Source: Conchocele bisecta
Lineage: Eukaryota; Mollusca; Bivalvia; Lucinida; Thyasiridae
Direction: 5' to 3'
Assembly (NCBI GenBank): GCA_029237695.1
Contig: CM055279.1
Span: 19,431,686-19,495,685, forward strand
Length of the DNA: 64,000 nucleotides
The notes below the pieces were generated by a model. That model was given only the letters and a program-made list of their open reading frames with translations, was not told where the DNA came from and did no database searches. Numbering within the stretch: the stretch's first letter is position 1; each line of letters starts with the position of its first letter. Both the position numbers and the translations under genes were made by a program. Positions 37,791 through 49,128 of the stretch are shown piece after piece.

Positions 37791-40009
37791 TGCGACATTA
37801 ATTATGTGTGCCACTATTGATACTAGTAAATACTGAAGCTTTTCTCCTTTGATAATAATTGAAATAAAGATAGTTTTGTAAATACATTTAAATACAGTTT
37901 ATTTAATTTCACATGATAACTTTAACCTGCGAATAAATACTATTATCATCTAAAACATGGATACACTCCATTATGCTTTATTATTTTCTAAATCCAACGG
38001 GTACAGTAGTCGACAAATATACCAAAATCGCAAGATGCGATGGCTGGAAAGATGCGATCACTCGAACAAAATATGCAGGCCCGTGGAATTTCGATCATCG
38101 CGATTTCACAGTAATTTAATAATTAGTATGTTCAAATGTTTGCGCAAGACTGATAGTACTTCTGTAAAAATGCAACCGTCATAAGTAGTAAAATAGTTGT
38201 GACGGTAAGGTCGCCGACTTTTATGATTGAACTACCGATTCTCGAAAGGAAAAATGTTATGGCTTTAATAAAAAGAGCTATAAACTGATTGAAACTTATC
38301 AACGATGAAAGTGTCTGTCTTTAAATAATATATTCACCGACAGTTTGTTACTGATTTTTTTAAGTTTGAGGTACTGTGTACCGTATTATTTTTTACTATC
38401 CCAAAATATATTTTTTTGGCTGTCACAATTAATATTGCATTTAATTTTGGCTCTTTTAGAATAAACTAAATTTTCGGACAGCAAACATTTTTTTTTATGA
38501 ATTTGAAATAATTAATGTCCTTCATCTGATCATAACGCTGTTCGAACTGCGCCTGTGGAATTCACTGGCCGCAAACACAGTAGCTTTCGGCGTCTATTTA
38601 TTAAATTATTATTTATTATTTGATTTGAATTCCAAGTGAGCGCTGTCAACACCATTTACGGAAAATATTGGTGATTTTCTAAACGATTTTCGGCGAATTC
38701 CGGCGATATATTTTGTGTCAATGTTCAACACCGTTTATGGAAAATCTACTGATTTTCTAAATACACTATCGGTGAAGGTGTACTGAACAACTTAAAATAT
38801 GTCTCACACTTTTAACATTCCTGCCTCCGAAAATCTTCATTTTTTTTAAATAACCAGCCGTCTAATAGATCTGCGTATAATCGAGAGTGTATCGTTACTT
38901 GTTGTCTCCGACAGTGAGGTGAATGACGCGTCAATTTCAAAACATTGCCTAAGGGTAAAAATATACAGCTCTGTGTTGTCATCAGATCAACAACTCATCA
39001 ACGTGGCTAAGCGTTATCGATTTTTATTCCACACAAAGCAACAGGTGTATTTTATAGCTAGATCCGTGTAATGTGTCGGGTGTAGCCAATTTGTAATTAG
39101 TCGATTTCTTTAAATTACGTCCATAAGTTGACAGATATTTCAGAGCAGACGTCATCATATTTTGCCGTTATTTATTTCCAAAATCAGTCATATATTATGT
39201 AAATGACTTTGAAAGTTGACAATAAATTCAGAGCAGATCAGTACGTTAAATTGCTATCGACAACAAATGACGATACGATGAGAGAGTAATACCGTTTACG
39301 CGTATCCAATGTTAAATATAAATCGTTATTTTTTATGATTTTCGTAGTTTTTACCGAGAAATTCAAACCGTTTCCAATTATTGTTGGGGTACATATTATC
39401 ATGATTAGCACACCGTCTCAGTAAGCGGACCACGTCGTCTATTGTTTACACTGGATTAATGGCGGCCCCCATGAGGTCTCAGGTAAATCTTATTTTTCAT
39501 CAATACGACTGTGGTTTCTTCCCTTTAATGATGACCATGTTCCAACTGGTAACACTTATTTAGCAGCATTATTTATGTAGTTAGTCTGAACATTCTGCAG
39601 AGAATTTTGAACCGGACGGAATCAAACATTGTTTAAGCTTGGTCCGGTTCATATACACAGGTCAAAATATAAACTGAAAATGGCGCTTTGTGTGACAGAA
39701 ATCCGTACGCGGACGAATACAAATTTGTTTTGGTTATAAATATCACATATAGCGAAACAACGATAGCATCTATTGTTTTAATAATATGCATACATATTGT
39801 AATTTAATAGCGATATACATGTACTTATGAATAATATAGTATAATATGGTTCATACTCCAGCACTATGTTTTAAGGCTGTCTGATGTGCCTCAAAATAAG
39901 CTGGATTAGTTATACTTATTCATGCGCTTCATGAGAACATCAACACATTTAAAGCATACAAATATTATTTAAAGGAGTACCGATATGATATATTTTAATA
40001 ATAAAAATA
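37791..40009. other. Non-coding stretch without a recognised gene
   Basis: AT-rich sequence. 38,650-38,780 contains a loose duplication around GGAAAATATTGGTGATTTTC. GATGGCTCG/GATGCGATCACTCG motifs recall those at 36,450-36,620. No exon, RNA gene or complete element is recognised. Confidence 0.5.
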
Positions 40010-40171
40010 TTGAAAATACATACTACAATGGGGGATAGTAGCGAGTTCTCTTATCTTGTTTCCCGCCAGATGGCGCCATTTCACACAGGTCACGGAACTA
40101 TCCCAGTCTCTGCAGTTCCAATACACACACGTGTAATTCATAGAATTTGTAGAGTATTAGCGAGTGAAATT

Positions 40172-40269
40172 ATGGCATCAATCTCAAAGTACGGTTCACT
40201 ACAGTTGGGTCAACTAAAAGACGAACTAAGGAAAAGGAATGCTAGGCTCGCTGGTCGGAAAGAAGAACT
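40172..40269 (+). CDS. Probable first coding exon with SAP DNA-binding domain
   Basis: From the internal ATG the frame reads as a SAP (SAF-A/B, Acinus, PIAS) motif: YGSLQLGQLKDELRKRN followed by GRKEEL. SAP domains are helix-extended-helix DNA-binding modules of about 35 residues. The frame meets a GTATGT splice-donor match right after the codons for KEEL, so this is likely an exon whose partner lies downstream. The open frame extends upstream to 40,010, but that part is not domain-like. In invertebrates this domain also starts many mobile-element-derived proteins, so a transposon origin is possible. Confidence 0.55.
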
Positions 40270-40518
40270 AGTATGTTCTAGATGAACACCATGATTACTA
40301 TTACCAAATACAGGGACAGCTCCTTTGCACTGGTGGCAAAACATGTATATCGGTTATCTGTACTGCAAACAATGTAAAAATCACTGATATAAAGTATGTC
40401 ACAGTAACGATAAATGACCCATTTATTGCACAAATGGTGCAAACTCTGAAGCTGTTTTTTGACAATTATTTCAAACAGGCTCTGCTTGAAAAGCACTTCT
40501 ACAAGTCTTATGTTGCTT

Positions 40519-40722
40519 AAACCTTACCATACATACAGAGTTGGAAACTGAAATTGTCGTCTACTTGCTATCATTTTTATCAATTTAGTACTGGGGAAAA
40601 AACATGTTTTGTCAGCACATGAGAATCATCTTCGGAGAACATGATTCTCATGAGCTGCCAAAATATGTTTTTGTTAAGAATTATTGAATAATAAAAACAA
40701 ACAGCCGACGACACAATTTTAT
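40519..40722. mobile_element. MITE, CGTCTGCTGTTTATTTT family, copy 2 (diverged)
   Basis: AAATTGTCGTCTACTTG at the left and CAGCCGACGACACAATTTT at the right, around a hairpin of CATGAGAATCAT and ATGATTCTCATG. The structure parallels the copies at 27.9 and 63.1 kb. Confidence 0.65.
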
Positions 40723-40826
40723 TCAGCACATGTCGACTGGTGCCACACAGCACAGAGTATATTTTTTTCTGAAGAAATATTTAGAATTTCCCAAGAGCAA
40801 AATTATTATTTCACATAAGTTAACAC

Positions 40827-40985
40827 AGCTCCAGTTAACATGTTAAGAAGGTGCGTAATTCGACCGAATTTCGTGGTATTTCTTCACCGAAAATGGCAAG
40901 TTGGGAGTTCTTTAGAATCGTTTCAATGAGACGATTCTAAATAAATAACAAATTTACCCCCAAATTACGCACCTTAACTGGAGCT
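40827..40985. mobile_element. MITE with AGCTCCAGTTAA ends
   Basis: AGCTCCAGTTAA and GGTGCGTAATT at the left are answered by AATTACGCACC and TTAACTGGAGCT at the right. An internal hairpin TTTAGAATCGT...ACGATTCTAAA is present. Confidence 0.85.
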
Positions 40986-41689
40986 CTGGCTAACTTAGAT
41001 TTTAGGTAGTACTACATTTATTGCATGTATTGTATATTTAATGTAGTAATAGCCTCAGTCCATTACTGTAACCTATGGTTTCTTGTTTATATATGTCAGC
41101 ATGAACAATTTCATGACCACCATACAAATAAAAGTCACAGAATTACAATGTAATTCAATATAAACTCAATGTATTATTATATTTCTTTTTTAAACATGTA
41201 TTAATTTATGCATGTTTGGAAACAATTCCAGATCTGAAATTGCACAGCATGAAGCAGTCAAACGTGATATGTGATGCAATTTTGGTTTCAGTGCTTGTCA
41301 ATGTATTTGTCAATACTGTTTTACAGTTACTCCTTGCTAATACTCCTTCGTTTAACAGTGTGATACAGTTCTAAATACTGATAATATCTGAAGTAAACAC
41401 AACGTGAAACGTGTTACGATACACAATACACACACTCAGCAGCTGTGTAACACAGTTTCACATTGACCTGTGGCACGAGGCGCCATCTAACTAGGAACGA
41501 CAACTCTCTACTATCGGCCATTGCTTACAAAATAATTTATTGATTAAAAATAGTCACTGTATCGTGGCCTACTTGACCGCATTACCTATTGCACGGGCAC
41601 CCCAGCAAACTCCCGATTTACGTAGGTCACTGAGGGTGTACTGGGGTGCGCTTGCTAATACAATGTTTGCGTAATGATATACGGGTACA

Positions 41690-41890
41690 CAAACATACAT
41701 AGTTATAAAAAAACTTAAAATATCATGATCACATAGAGATATCAACACATACATAGTTACTAGTATGTAAACTAACTTAAAATATCATGATCACATACGG
41801 CTACAAACACATACCCGTACATAGTTATATAAACAAACTTAAAATATCGTGACCGCATACGGGTAAACATGCATACATAAATGTATGTAA
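41690..41890. repeat. Tandem repeat, about 62-bp unit
   Basis: Three units containing AACTTAAAATATCATGATCA followed by CATACGG and ACATAGTTA. Non-coding. Confidence 0.85.
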
Positions 41891-42107
41891 ATTAACAGTC
41901 AACATGGCACACATTTTGTCACATGCAATTTTCAATTAAAAGGCAAAACATGTGGTCAAATTATAAAATAATTGTCAAATTTACTTTCGAAACAAAACAC
42001 ACATAACGTTCTTAATTATTTTAAAAAATGATGGAGATATCTCATAAGGCACATAAAGTAAAACCCAACTTGATCAAATTTATAGACCAGATGGCCACGG
42101 CCCGCAT

Positions 42108-42565
42108 GTCGAGCCCGCCGAGTAATTTGATGGTCTCAGAGTTGAATTAATGTATGTAAAAGCTTTAATGCAAATTTGAAAGTAATTTGACCTTGATCTT
42201 GGGCATGCGGGTCGCATGGATGGGCTATAGAATGAACATATGGATGATCATAAAGAATTATTTTAAGCTTGAAGCAAATCTGAGAAAGTGTTGTGGAGAT
42301 ATATGGTATGTAAAAACATTAACACACCTTGATACAGGGGCCGCATGAATGGGACACATAATGAATATATGGATGATGACTAATAAGCATTTGAAGTTTC
42401 AAGTCAATGTGACTTACGACTGCAGAGACATAATGTATTTAAAAACTTTAACGCAGATTCCGGATGGACGGACGGACGGACGAACGGACGAACGGACTGA
42501 TGCACAGACGGATGGACGGATGCCATTGTGATCACTATGTCTCGCTTTCCGCAAGCGGGCTCGAC
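42108..42565. mobile_element. Short pearl-like element
   Basis: Ends GTCGAGCCCGC (42,108) and GCGGGCTCGAC (42,565) enclose about three diverged units of 110-150 bp with TTGATCTTGGGCATGCGG, and a GGAC/GAAC tetranucleotide tract at 42,462-42,520. Same architecture as the longer elements at 13.3 and 31.0 kb. Confidence 0.78.
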
Positions 42566-42573
42566 AACAAGTT

Positions 42574-42720
42574 ATACAGTGAAAACTATCGTGTCGGCGG
42601 CTGGGGTCGAACCCAGGCCGCCTGTGTGAGAGACGAACGCTCTACCACGTAGCTATAAAAGCCGGCTTGTACCGCAAGGCAGTACAAATGTTTGATTATC
42701 CTACTATGGCCATACTACGT
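42574..42720 (-). repeat. tRNA-like SINE repeat, copy downstream of PARP exon
   Basis: On the minus strand a tRNA-like head (A-box TAGCTACGTGGTAGAGCG, B-box GGGTTCGACCCCAGCC) joins a body containing AATCAAACATTTGTACTGCC. A second copy in the same orientation lies at 43,250-43,396, so two copies bracket the PARP exon. Confidence 0.7.
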
Positions 42721-42811
42721 GTACTACAATCTATAGCAAGTAATATCGCATATGATTGTTAAGATTATTTTCCCAGCAATACAGTTATAATATCAACACG
42801 AACGAGCAGGC

Positions 42812-43232
42812 TCAATACTTCATATCGTATTTTATCACATATTCCGGGTAAGACTGATTGAATTCAAACACAACAAATATCGACGGGTTTTCAACAACAT
42901 CAACACATGAATCGTACAGCGCGCTGCGTTGGTCGGACCTATTCTTCCTTGGAGGCCGAACGTACCACTTCTCTCCCTTCACAAAATCACCGACAAGTAC
43001 CCTGACAACAAACATCATTCGATTCTGGTCATCCACGAAGTCGTTGGAGTATTTTGCATTCAACGCGAAGTAGCTTCCCTTGCCGTAAACGTTACCAGTG
43101 GATTTACCACTGAGCCGGCAGTCAAATCCCTGGTGACAAATTGCGTTTACGTACTTGGTTGACGTGCCGTGAAATAGCTGTCTTCCATCAACATCCAAGT
43201 CCCCGTTTCTTTTCCTCATGTTCTCCCTTTTA
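42812..43232 (-). CDS. Terminal exon of a PARP mono-ADP-ribosyltransferase (PARP11/12/14-like catalytic domain)
   Basis: The frame encodes most of a PARP catalytic domain ending in a natural stop after YPEYVIKYDMKY. Counting from the internal Met at 43,219, the NAD-binding triad reads H17 (LFHGTS), Y50 (YGKGSYFA) and I114 (ENPSIFVVF). An H-Y-I/L/Y triad marks mono-ADP-ribosyltransferases of the PARP7-16 group, as opposed to H-Y-E polymerising PARPs. A splice acceptor (pyrimidine-rich run then CACAG) gives an exon start at 43,232, and the frame is open from there. Upstream exons must lie at higher coordinates; the Polinton at 43,663 therefore probably sits in the preceding intron. Members with CCCH fingers (PARP12/13) act in antiviral RNA control, and a CCCH exon of that class lies at 4.9-5.7 kb in the same orientation. 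Confidence 0.9.
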
Positions 43233-43249
43233 CTGTGTAGTAGGACGGG

Positions 43250-43396
43250 AATGTGTTATAAAATGAAAACTATCTTGTCGAACCCATGCCGCCTACGTGA
43301 GACGAACATTCTACCACGTCACTATAAAAGACGGCTTGTACCGCAAGGCAATACAAATGTTTGATTATCCTACTATGGCCGCACTACTACAACTGT
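43250..43396 (-). repeat. tRNA-like SINE repeat, copy upstream of PARP exon
   Basis: Matches 42,574-42,720 (shared CACGTGGTAGA-like A-box region, GGGTTCGAC and AATCAAACATTTGTA). It occupies the intron just upstream of the PARP splice acceptor. Confidence 0.7.
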
Positions 43397-43405
43397 AACA
43401 TCAGC

Positions 43406-43651
43406 GGGGGGTTTCACTAAACTTTGTACGACTGAAATGTTTGTAAGTACAAATTTAGGATCGTCTGGAAATTTCAATTGATGGATTTAAATTTATTGAA
43501 CATACATGTAGGTTGCATATACAGCCTATGCTCAATAAATGTAAATTCAATAATTGTTTACAAGAAAACATTATTAATGTGAAATTTACAGACTATCATA
43601 ATTTTGCTCTTACGACCAATTTATTTGTACAAAGTTTAGTGAAACGGCCCC
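43406..43651. mobile_element. MITE, GGCCGTTTCACTAAAC family, copy 2
   Basis: Second copy of the element at 4,733. It ends AGTGAAACGGCCCC at 43,651, only 6 bp before the Polinton target duplication. Confidence 0.8.
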
Positions 43652-43662
43652 AGAGCTCCTGA

Positions 43663-43852
43663 AGTAGTATATAAGAGTCATAATGATACAAGTTTATATG
43701 GAAGCCACCCACTACGTGTGGTGGCTTCCACACGAAACTTGTAATCATTATGACTCTTATATACTACTACCGCGAGACCATATATTTATGACATGAGAAG
43801 ATACACCCTATTAGAGATAAAAATCCCTATGTTATACTCAGTATATATATAC
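43663..43852. repeat. Polinton left terminal inverted repeat with palindromic tip
   Basis: The outer 108 bp are themselves a palindrome: GTAGTATATAAGAGTCATAA at 43,664 is mirrored by its complement ending near 43,770. Matching to the right end continues through TATGACATGAGAAGATACAC to about 43,852. Confidence 0.93.
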
Positions 43853-44094
43853 AACAATCTGTCATACTTTTATTACGAATAAAATAACAACTGACACCCT
43901 ATTGAAGATAGAAATCCATAAGTTATACTCAGTAATTTTACAGCAATCTGTCACAAATATATACTGACACCCTATTAAAGACAAGTTATCCATAAGTTAT
44001 ACTCAGTATATTACAACAATCTGTCATATATTTATTACGAATAAATATACTTACCCTATTGAAGATAAAAAATCTATTGGTTATACTCAGTATA
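43800..44094. repeat. Subterminal tandem repeats at Polinton left end
   Basis: Four imperfect units of 70-100 bp, each with ACACCCTATT, a GATA/AAATCC block and GTTATACTCAGTA, then CAATCTGTCA. They run from inside the terminal repeat to the PolB start and may hold its promoter. Only the first unit is present at the right end. Confidence 0.85.
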
Positions 44095-47000
44095 ATGCCT
44101 ACCATAAAGCAAATGAGAGAGCAAGCTAAGAGTTGGGGGAATTTCCCTAAGAGGTTTGAGACTCAAGAAAGATATAGCAGATAGGATAAGTGACGCGCGA
44201 GCCGTCGTCTACGAGGAGAGGCTGCGGCGTGCGGTTTCGACCGGACGACTGCCCGCCGACCCCGAAAAACGCTCCGAGAAATTGGAGAACGAGACGACGG
44301 CCAGTCTGCGCGCCACCGCTTACGCGCAGCGTGTAAAAGAAGATCCCAGCGCACGTAGAAAACCCCTATACAAGGCGTACTACAATAAGATTTATATCAA
44401 GGGTTGGTGGGGGGGACCTCCCAAGAAGAGGAGAGATATCGCCAGAGCTTTGGTGGAGGAGGGTCCCAGGATTCTCGCCGAAGAAGCCGAAGTTAGGGAA
44501 ACTATTGATAGGGGTAGGAGGAAGATAGTATGGACTTTCGAGAGGGGGGTAGACGGGGAGATCGCTAATCGTATAATGAATAAAATTCGCCCAGAGATGA
44601 CCACGGCATGTTACCTGAGGTATTCGTGCTCGTATCGTATTAGGCACATAGAGACCGACGCTACTATGATCTATCACAAACAATCAAAGGGCAGTCCGTG
44701 GATAAACGAGATCGCCAAAGCCGAGAGTTGGATATCCGATAGAGAGAAAGGTCGAATGGACATCGACAAAGTCGATAGACCAAACACAAAATGGACCTTC
44801 GTTCGTTGGATATCGGTCGAGGTGAAGATGATCATCGACGCGCAACAACTTCTCGTGGGAGCGGGAAAACTCCCAGACTGGTTAAGACAGAAAAAGGGAA
44901 TGTATTCCGTCGACATGTACGACGACTACTTGTGTCTGTTTAGGTGCATAGCCATCCAACGTGGAGGGAGACCCGACGGGTGTTGTAGGAAGGCACGAGC
45001 TCTGGCTCGCGAATACCTCGGGCACGATAACGGACCGAGTAGTAAGGGAATCCCCCTGGACGATATTAAGAAGGTCGAAGAGCATTTCAAGATGGGCATT
45101 CGCGTGTACGAGCCCACCGCCGATGGAGTGTGGTACCTCATGAAGGTTCCGGCAAATTACGACGTGGTTGGGGGGAAGACAATGACGATAGGAATGTTTG
45201 GAGGTCACTCGTTCCTCATAACGAATCTCCGCAAGATGACGAACGAGTACGGGTGCACCGGATGTCAACAACGGTTCACAAAGTCGTGTAACATGCACAG
45301 GCACGCGACCACCTGCATGGGTGGGAAGACCGTGGTGACATGTCCAGGTAAGAGGGTAGAGAGACCACAGTCGGCCTACGAGAAGGCGTTCTATTCCTAA
45401 GGGGTCAGCGAGTGTGAGGTCGATTCAATGGTTGAGCAGAGAAGAGGAGAGGGTGGGAAAGCACATACATCACGCCAACTGCGGTCACGGTGGTGAGAGG
45501 GTGGGTGGCCGGTGATCCGGTCGACGGTTACTGTCACGAGACCGAGACCGTGTTTCAGTTTCACGGATGCTACTGGCACGGTGTCCGAGGCATTGCATGA
45601 GAGGTAATGCGAGATCGCTGTACAAGAGGACGAAAATTCAAGACGCCAAGATAAGGAAGGCGGGTTACGAGCTGGTGGTGATGTGGGAGTGCGAGAGGTT
45701 GAATGATAATTTTGATAAAATTAATACCTACTATCCACAATTGCCACGCGAGGAGGAGACGACTCTGTACCCCCACCAGATAGTCTACGACTTCGAGGCG
45801 TATCTCGACAAGTCAAAAAGCACGCGACCCACCAAAGACCTGACCATCGAGGTCGAGCACGTTCCTATATCGGTGTCGTTGGGGGATACGATGCATGAAG
45901 GGATCGCACACCTATGCGAACGAGATCCGACACGCTAGTCGAGAAGTTCGTGACCGAGCTGCAGATGAGAGGCAAGGCAATTAGGGAGGGGGTTAGAAAG
46001 AAGTATCTGCCGGCCGACATAGATATGTTATCGAAGTCTCAGCAAGCAAAGATTATCTCATGGATTGACCAAGTCCCGGTGGTGGGGTTCAACTGTAGCA
46101 GGTACGACCTGAACCTCATCAAGCAGTACTTTGTAGAGAAGTTGGCGGCCACCGTGAATAAGGTGATGGTCGGAAAGAGAGCCAGCACGACGATGTTTCT
46201 GTTTACCCCGGAGTTTAAATTTCTCGACATCATCCAGTATCTGGGACCCGGTACCACGTACGACCGGTGGGTTAAGGCGTACGACTGTAAAACGGTAAAG
46301 TCTCACTTTCCATACGAGTGGTTCGATAGCGCGGACAAGCTCGACCATCCGGGGCTGCCATACTATCCCGAGTGGTACTCGAAGTTGAAGGGTGAGTTCC
46401 TACTGTCGTTGTCCGAGTGGAAAGAGTGTAAGAAGGTATTCCGAGAAAAGGGGATGAAGACGTTCAAGGAATGGTGGCAACACTACAACGACTTGGATGT
46501 AGGACCGTTCCTAGAGGCTCTGACTAAAATGACGGAGTTCTACAAGGGAAGAGGCGTGGATATACTCAAGGATGCTGTGTCTCTGCCCGGTGTTTCCCTT
46601 CAGTACCTACTCCGCGGGTCGATCGATGGGAAGGCGGACACGCCCGAGCTGTGGTCACCGAAGTCTGAAACTTACGAGATGATGAAGCAGGGATTGGTCG
46701 GTGGTCCGTCCATAGTATTCTCCAGATACGCCGAGGCTGGAAGGTCGACGATCAGGGGTCAGGTGGGGGGTCGGGAGGAGAAGATGTGCAAGGCGGTGCT
46801 GGGGTACGATGCCAATGCTCTATACCTATCTACTCTGTCGAAGGACATGCCGGTGTGGTGAGGAGCAGATATGGACGTGTGACGACCCGGAAAGACAGTC
46901 GTATATAGACCGTTTCGTGAGAGAGGTCAGGAGTGAAAAGTGGTTCGGATTTGCGGAGTTGGATATAGAGGTCCCTGAAACGTTGAGAGACAAGTTCTCG

Positions 47001-48053
47001 GAAATGTCACCGCTGTTCGTTAATCGAGAAGTCGATGTGAACGAGGTTCCGCAGCACATGAAGGACTACCTGGCCGTGACCGGTAGGAAAAGAGTCGAAG
47101 GACAGAGAAAGCTCGTGGGGGCAATGTCCGCCAAGAAGATGATCATATACTCCCCGCTGCTAAAGTGGTATCTGGAGCACGGTCTGATCGTCAAGGCGGT
47201 GCATAGGGTTATAGACTACACGCCCGGCAAACCGTTTCAATGGTTCGCTAAAGAGGTCACCGCTGCTAGACGGACGGGGGACGTCGACAAGAGCAAGGCG
47301 GTGTTGGCGGATATATTCAAACTGGTTGGCAACGCGTGTTGTGGCAAGCTGATAGAGGCACAAGAGAGACACCTGAACACCACATATACGAAGGATGAGA
47401 AGGATCGGGCACTGAGGTCCGGCGTGGTTCGAAGACCTGGAGGAGATTGGGGAGGCTTACGAGATATCGAGCAGGAAGACTCGAGTGGTGATCAACAGAC
47501 CGTTTCAGTGTGGCATAGCGGTCTACCAGTTGGCCAAGCTCCGGATGCTGGAGTTCTACTACGATTTCTTGGACAAAGTACGTGGATCGCAGAGATTTCG
47601 AACTGATACAGATGGACACTGACAGCATGTACTTCGCGCTGTCGGAGAAGACGCTGGCGGCGGTGGTGAGAAAGAATATGAAGAGAAAGTTTAATAAGGA
47701 GAAGACCGAGTGGTTTGGTTGGCGTGGGACGTGTGGAGCAACAGAACTCAGGGACTGTTCAAGCTGGAATTCGAAGGGGATAGAGCCATCGCTCTGTGTA
47801 GCAAGTGTTACTACGTGAGCGGTGATGGAAAATTTAAGCACTCGGCCAAGGGGATGTCGAAGAGATCTACGATCTGACTTGGGGGAGGTATAAGAGTGCT
47901 CTCGAAGGGGGTAGGGATATGGCGGAGAACAGGGGATTCCGAATGATTAATGGGGTGATGAAGACGTACTGTCAACAAAAATTAGGACTCTCGGCGTACT
48001 ACGACAAGTGGAGAGTGATGGAAGACGGGTTACACACCGAGCCTATAGGATAG
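44095..48053 (+). pseudogene. polB: Protein-primed family B DNA polymerase (frame-broken)
   Basis: Polinton PolB copies the element using a protein primer. Colinear fragments span about 1,300 codons: N-terminal part with LCLFRCIAIQ and a C2H2-like finger CTGCQQRF...HRHATTC; an FHGCYWHG motif near 45,560 resembling an endonuclease-like insert; exonuclease motifs DFEAY (45,790), NCSRYDLNL (46,090) and YNDLDVGPFL (46,485); polymerase motif A in GYDANALYL (46,803), motif B in FKLVGNACCGK (47,318), motif C in MDTDSMYF (47,611). The probable start is the ATG at 44,095, with a frame break about 80 bp later. Further breaks lie at 45,400-45,600 (several), about 45,920, 46,850, 47,430-47,600 and 47,700-47,860. 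Key catalytic residues remain readable. Decay or indel error are both possible. Confidence 0.92.
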
Positions 48054-48082
48054 GTAAAAAAAAAGAACTCTGAGAGAGAATA

Positions 48083-49113
48083 CTAAAAACTCTGATGATC
48101 CGGGGGTAGCTGGGTGTCAGAAGGCACCGCGAGAAGTTCTTCGCGAACAAACCCTCGAGATGGCCCATCATCCAAATAGTAGAGCACGTGCTCATCGGGC
48201 TTGGTAATAGATCGATCTAGATGATATACATTGAGAGACCACACGGGATCAGTCGCACGGCGGCTGCTACCTTCGAGCTCTCCCGGTTGATAGAGGTACC
48301 GGACATCAATATCTGATGGAAGCCGTTGCTCCTCTAAACCAACGGGTCGCCCGCGCGAGACGGCAGAGGGCTCGCTCGTCACCCTTTTAAACTTGATGGC
48401 ATCTACGGGCTTCTTACCTATCAATCTGGTCACCTCTCCGTTCAGTGCGGAGACCACGGCGGGCAGTCTGGCCACCCACTCGGTCGATCGCGAATGAGGG
48501 TCTACAAGTTCTTTAGCGTATTGGTGTCCGAACAGTCTCTCAGCCAGGGTTCGATTGAAGCGTTCCACGATCCCCTGGTCCCGGTGGATGTTGACGCGGC
48601 CGCGTCTGATAGAAACTTCGTGCTTAGACAATAGATGAGAGACCGCGCCCATGAACTCGCGGCCGGGATCGACCTGGAGAAGATTCGGCTATTTGAGAGG
48701 ACTCCTCTTATATATTCGGGAGAGAGCCTCGGCCACCTCCTTAGACTCTTTAGTGGCCAACGGCTCAGCCCCCTTATAACGACTCGCTACGTCAACGACT
48801 GTCAGCGCGTACTTGTACGTCTTACGACCGACGCGATCGTGAGGAGAAACAGGAGATCCGCTTGGTGAACTTGGTTCGGTACCGGCACGTCGAATTTCGG
48901 GCGCGGAATATTGTGAGGCGCTGGTAAATAGATCTGCCAGATGGCCTGCTTCTTGAGCCATTCCTTGACAGCGTTTTCTGAAACCTTGGTCGCCGCCGCG
49001 AGGTTCTTGATGGCAGCGAGTCCCTTCCAGTAGCCGCGGGGGCTATAGTACGTGTTCGCTAGCTTTCGCGTTAGGCGAACCGATAGTTTGGTATTAAGTT
49101 TGCGCGTGTTCAT
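48083..49113 (-). pseudogene. INT: Retroviral-type (RVE) integrase of the Polinton (frame-broken)
   Basis: Integrase inserts the element and makes the target duplication. Fragments on the minus strand give an N-terminal helical region (KNLAAATKVSENAVKEWL), the RVE core with the first Asp in HQADLLFL, the second in LLQVDPGREF and the Glu in GIVERFNRTLAERLF, then a C-terminal chromo/SH3-like segment (LYYLDDGPSRGFVREELL). The DDE triad is complete. Frame breaks fall near 48,850 and 48,680, where a TAG interrupts before the second Asp. It converges tail to tail on polB, with 29 bp between their stop codons. Confidence 0.92.
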
Positions 49114-49128
49114 CGTATGCGATGTATT

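Noticed and set aside
4946..43232. One single PARP12 gene from the CCCH exon to the catalytic exon
   Set aside because: Both are on the minus strand, but the N-terminal exon lies downstream of the C-terminal one, so normal splicing cannot join them.
42812..43232. PARP gene as cargo of the Polinton
   Set aside because: It lies outside the terminal repeats and target duplication, with a splice acceptor and a MITE between.
44882..45304. 140-codon minus-strand open frame
   Set aside because: Antisense to the N-terminal zinc-finger part of polB.
47317..47841. 174-codon minus-strand open frame
   Set aside because: Antisense to polymerase motifs B and C in polB, with no domain of its own.
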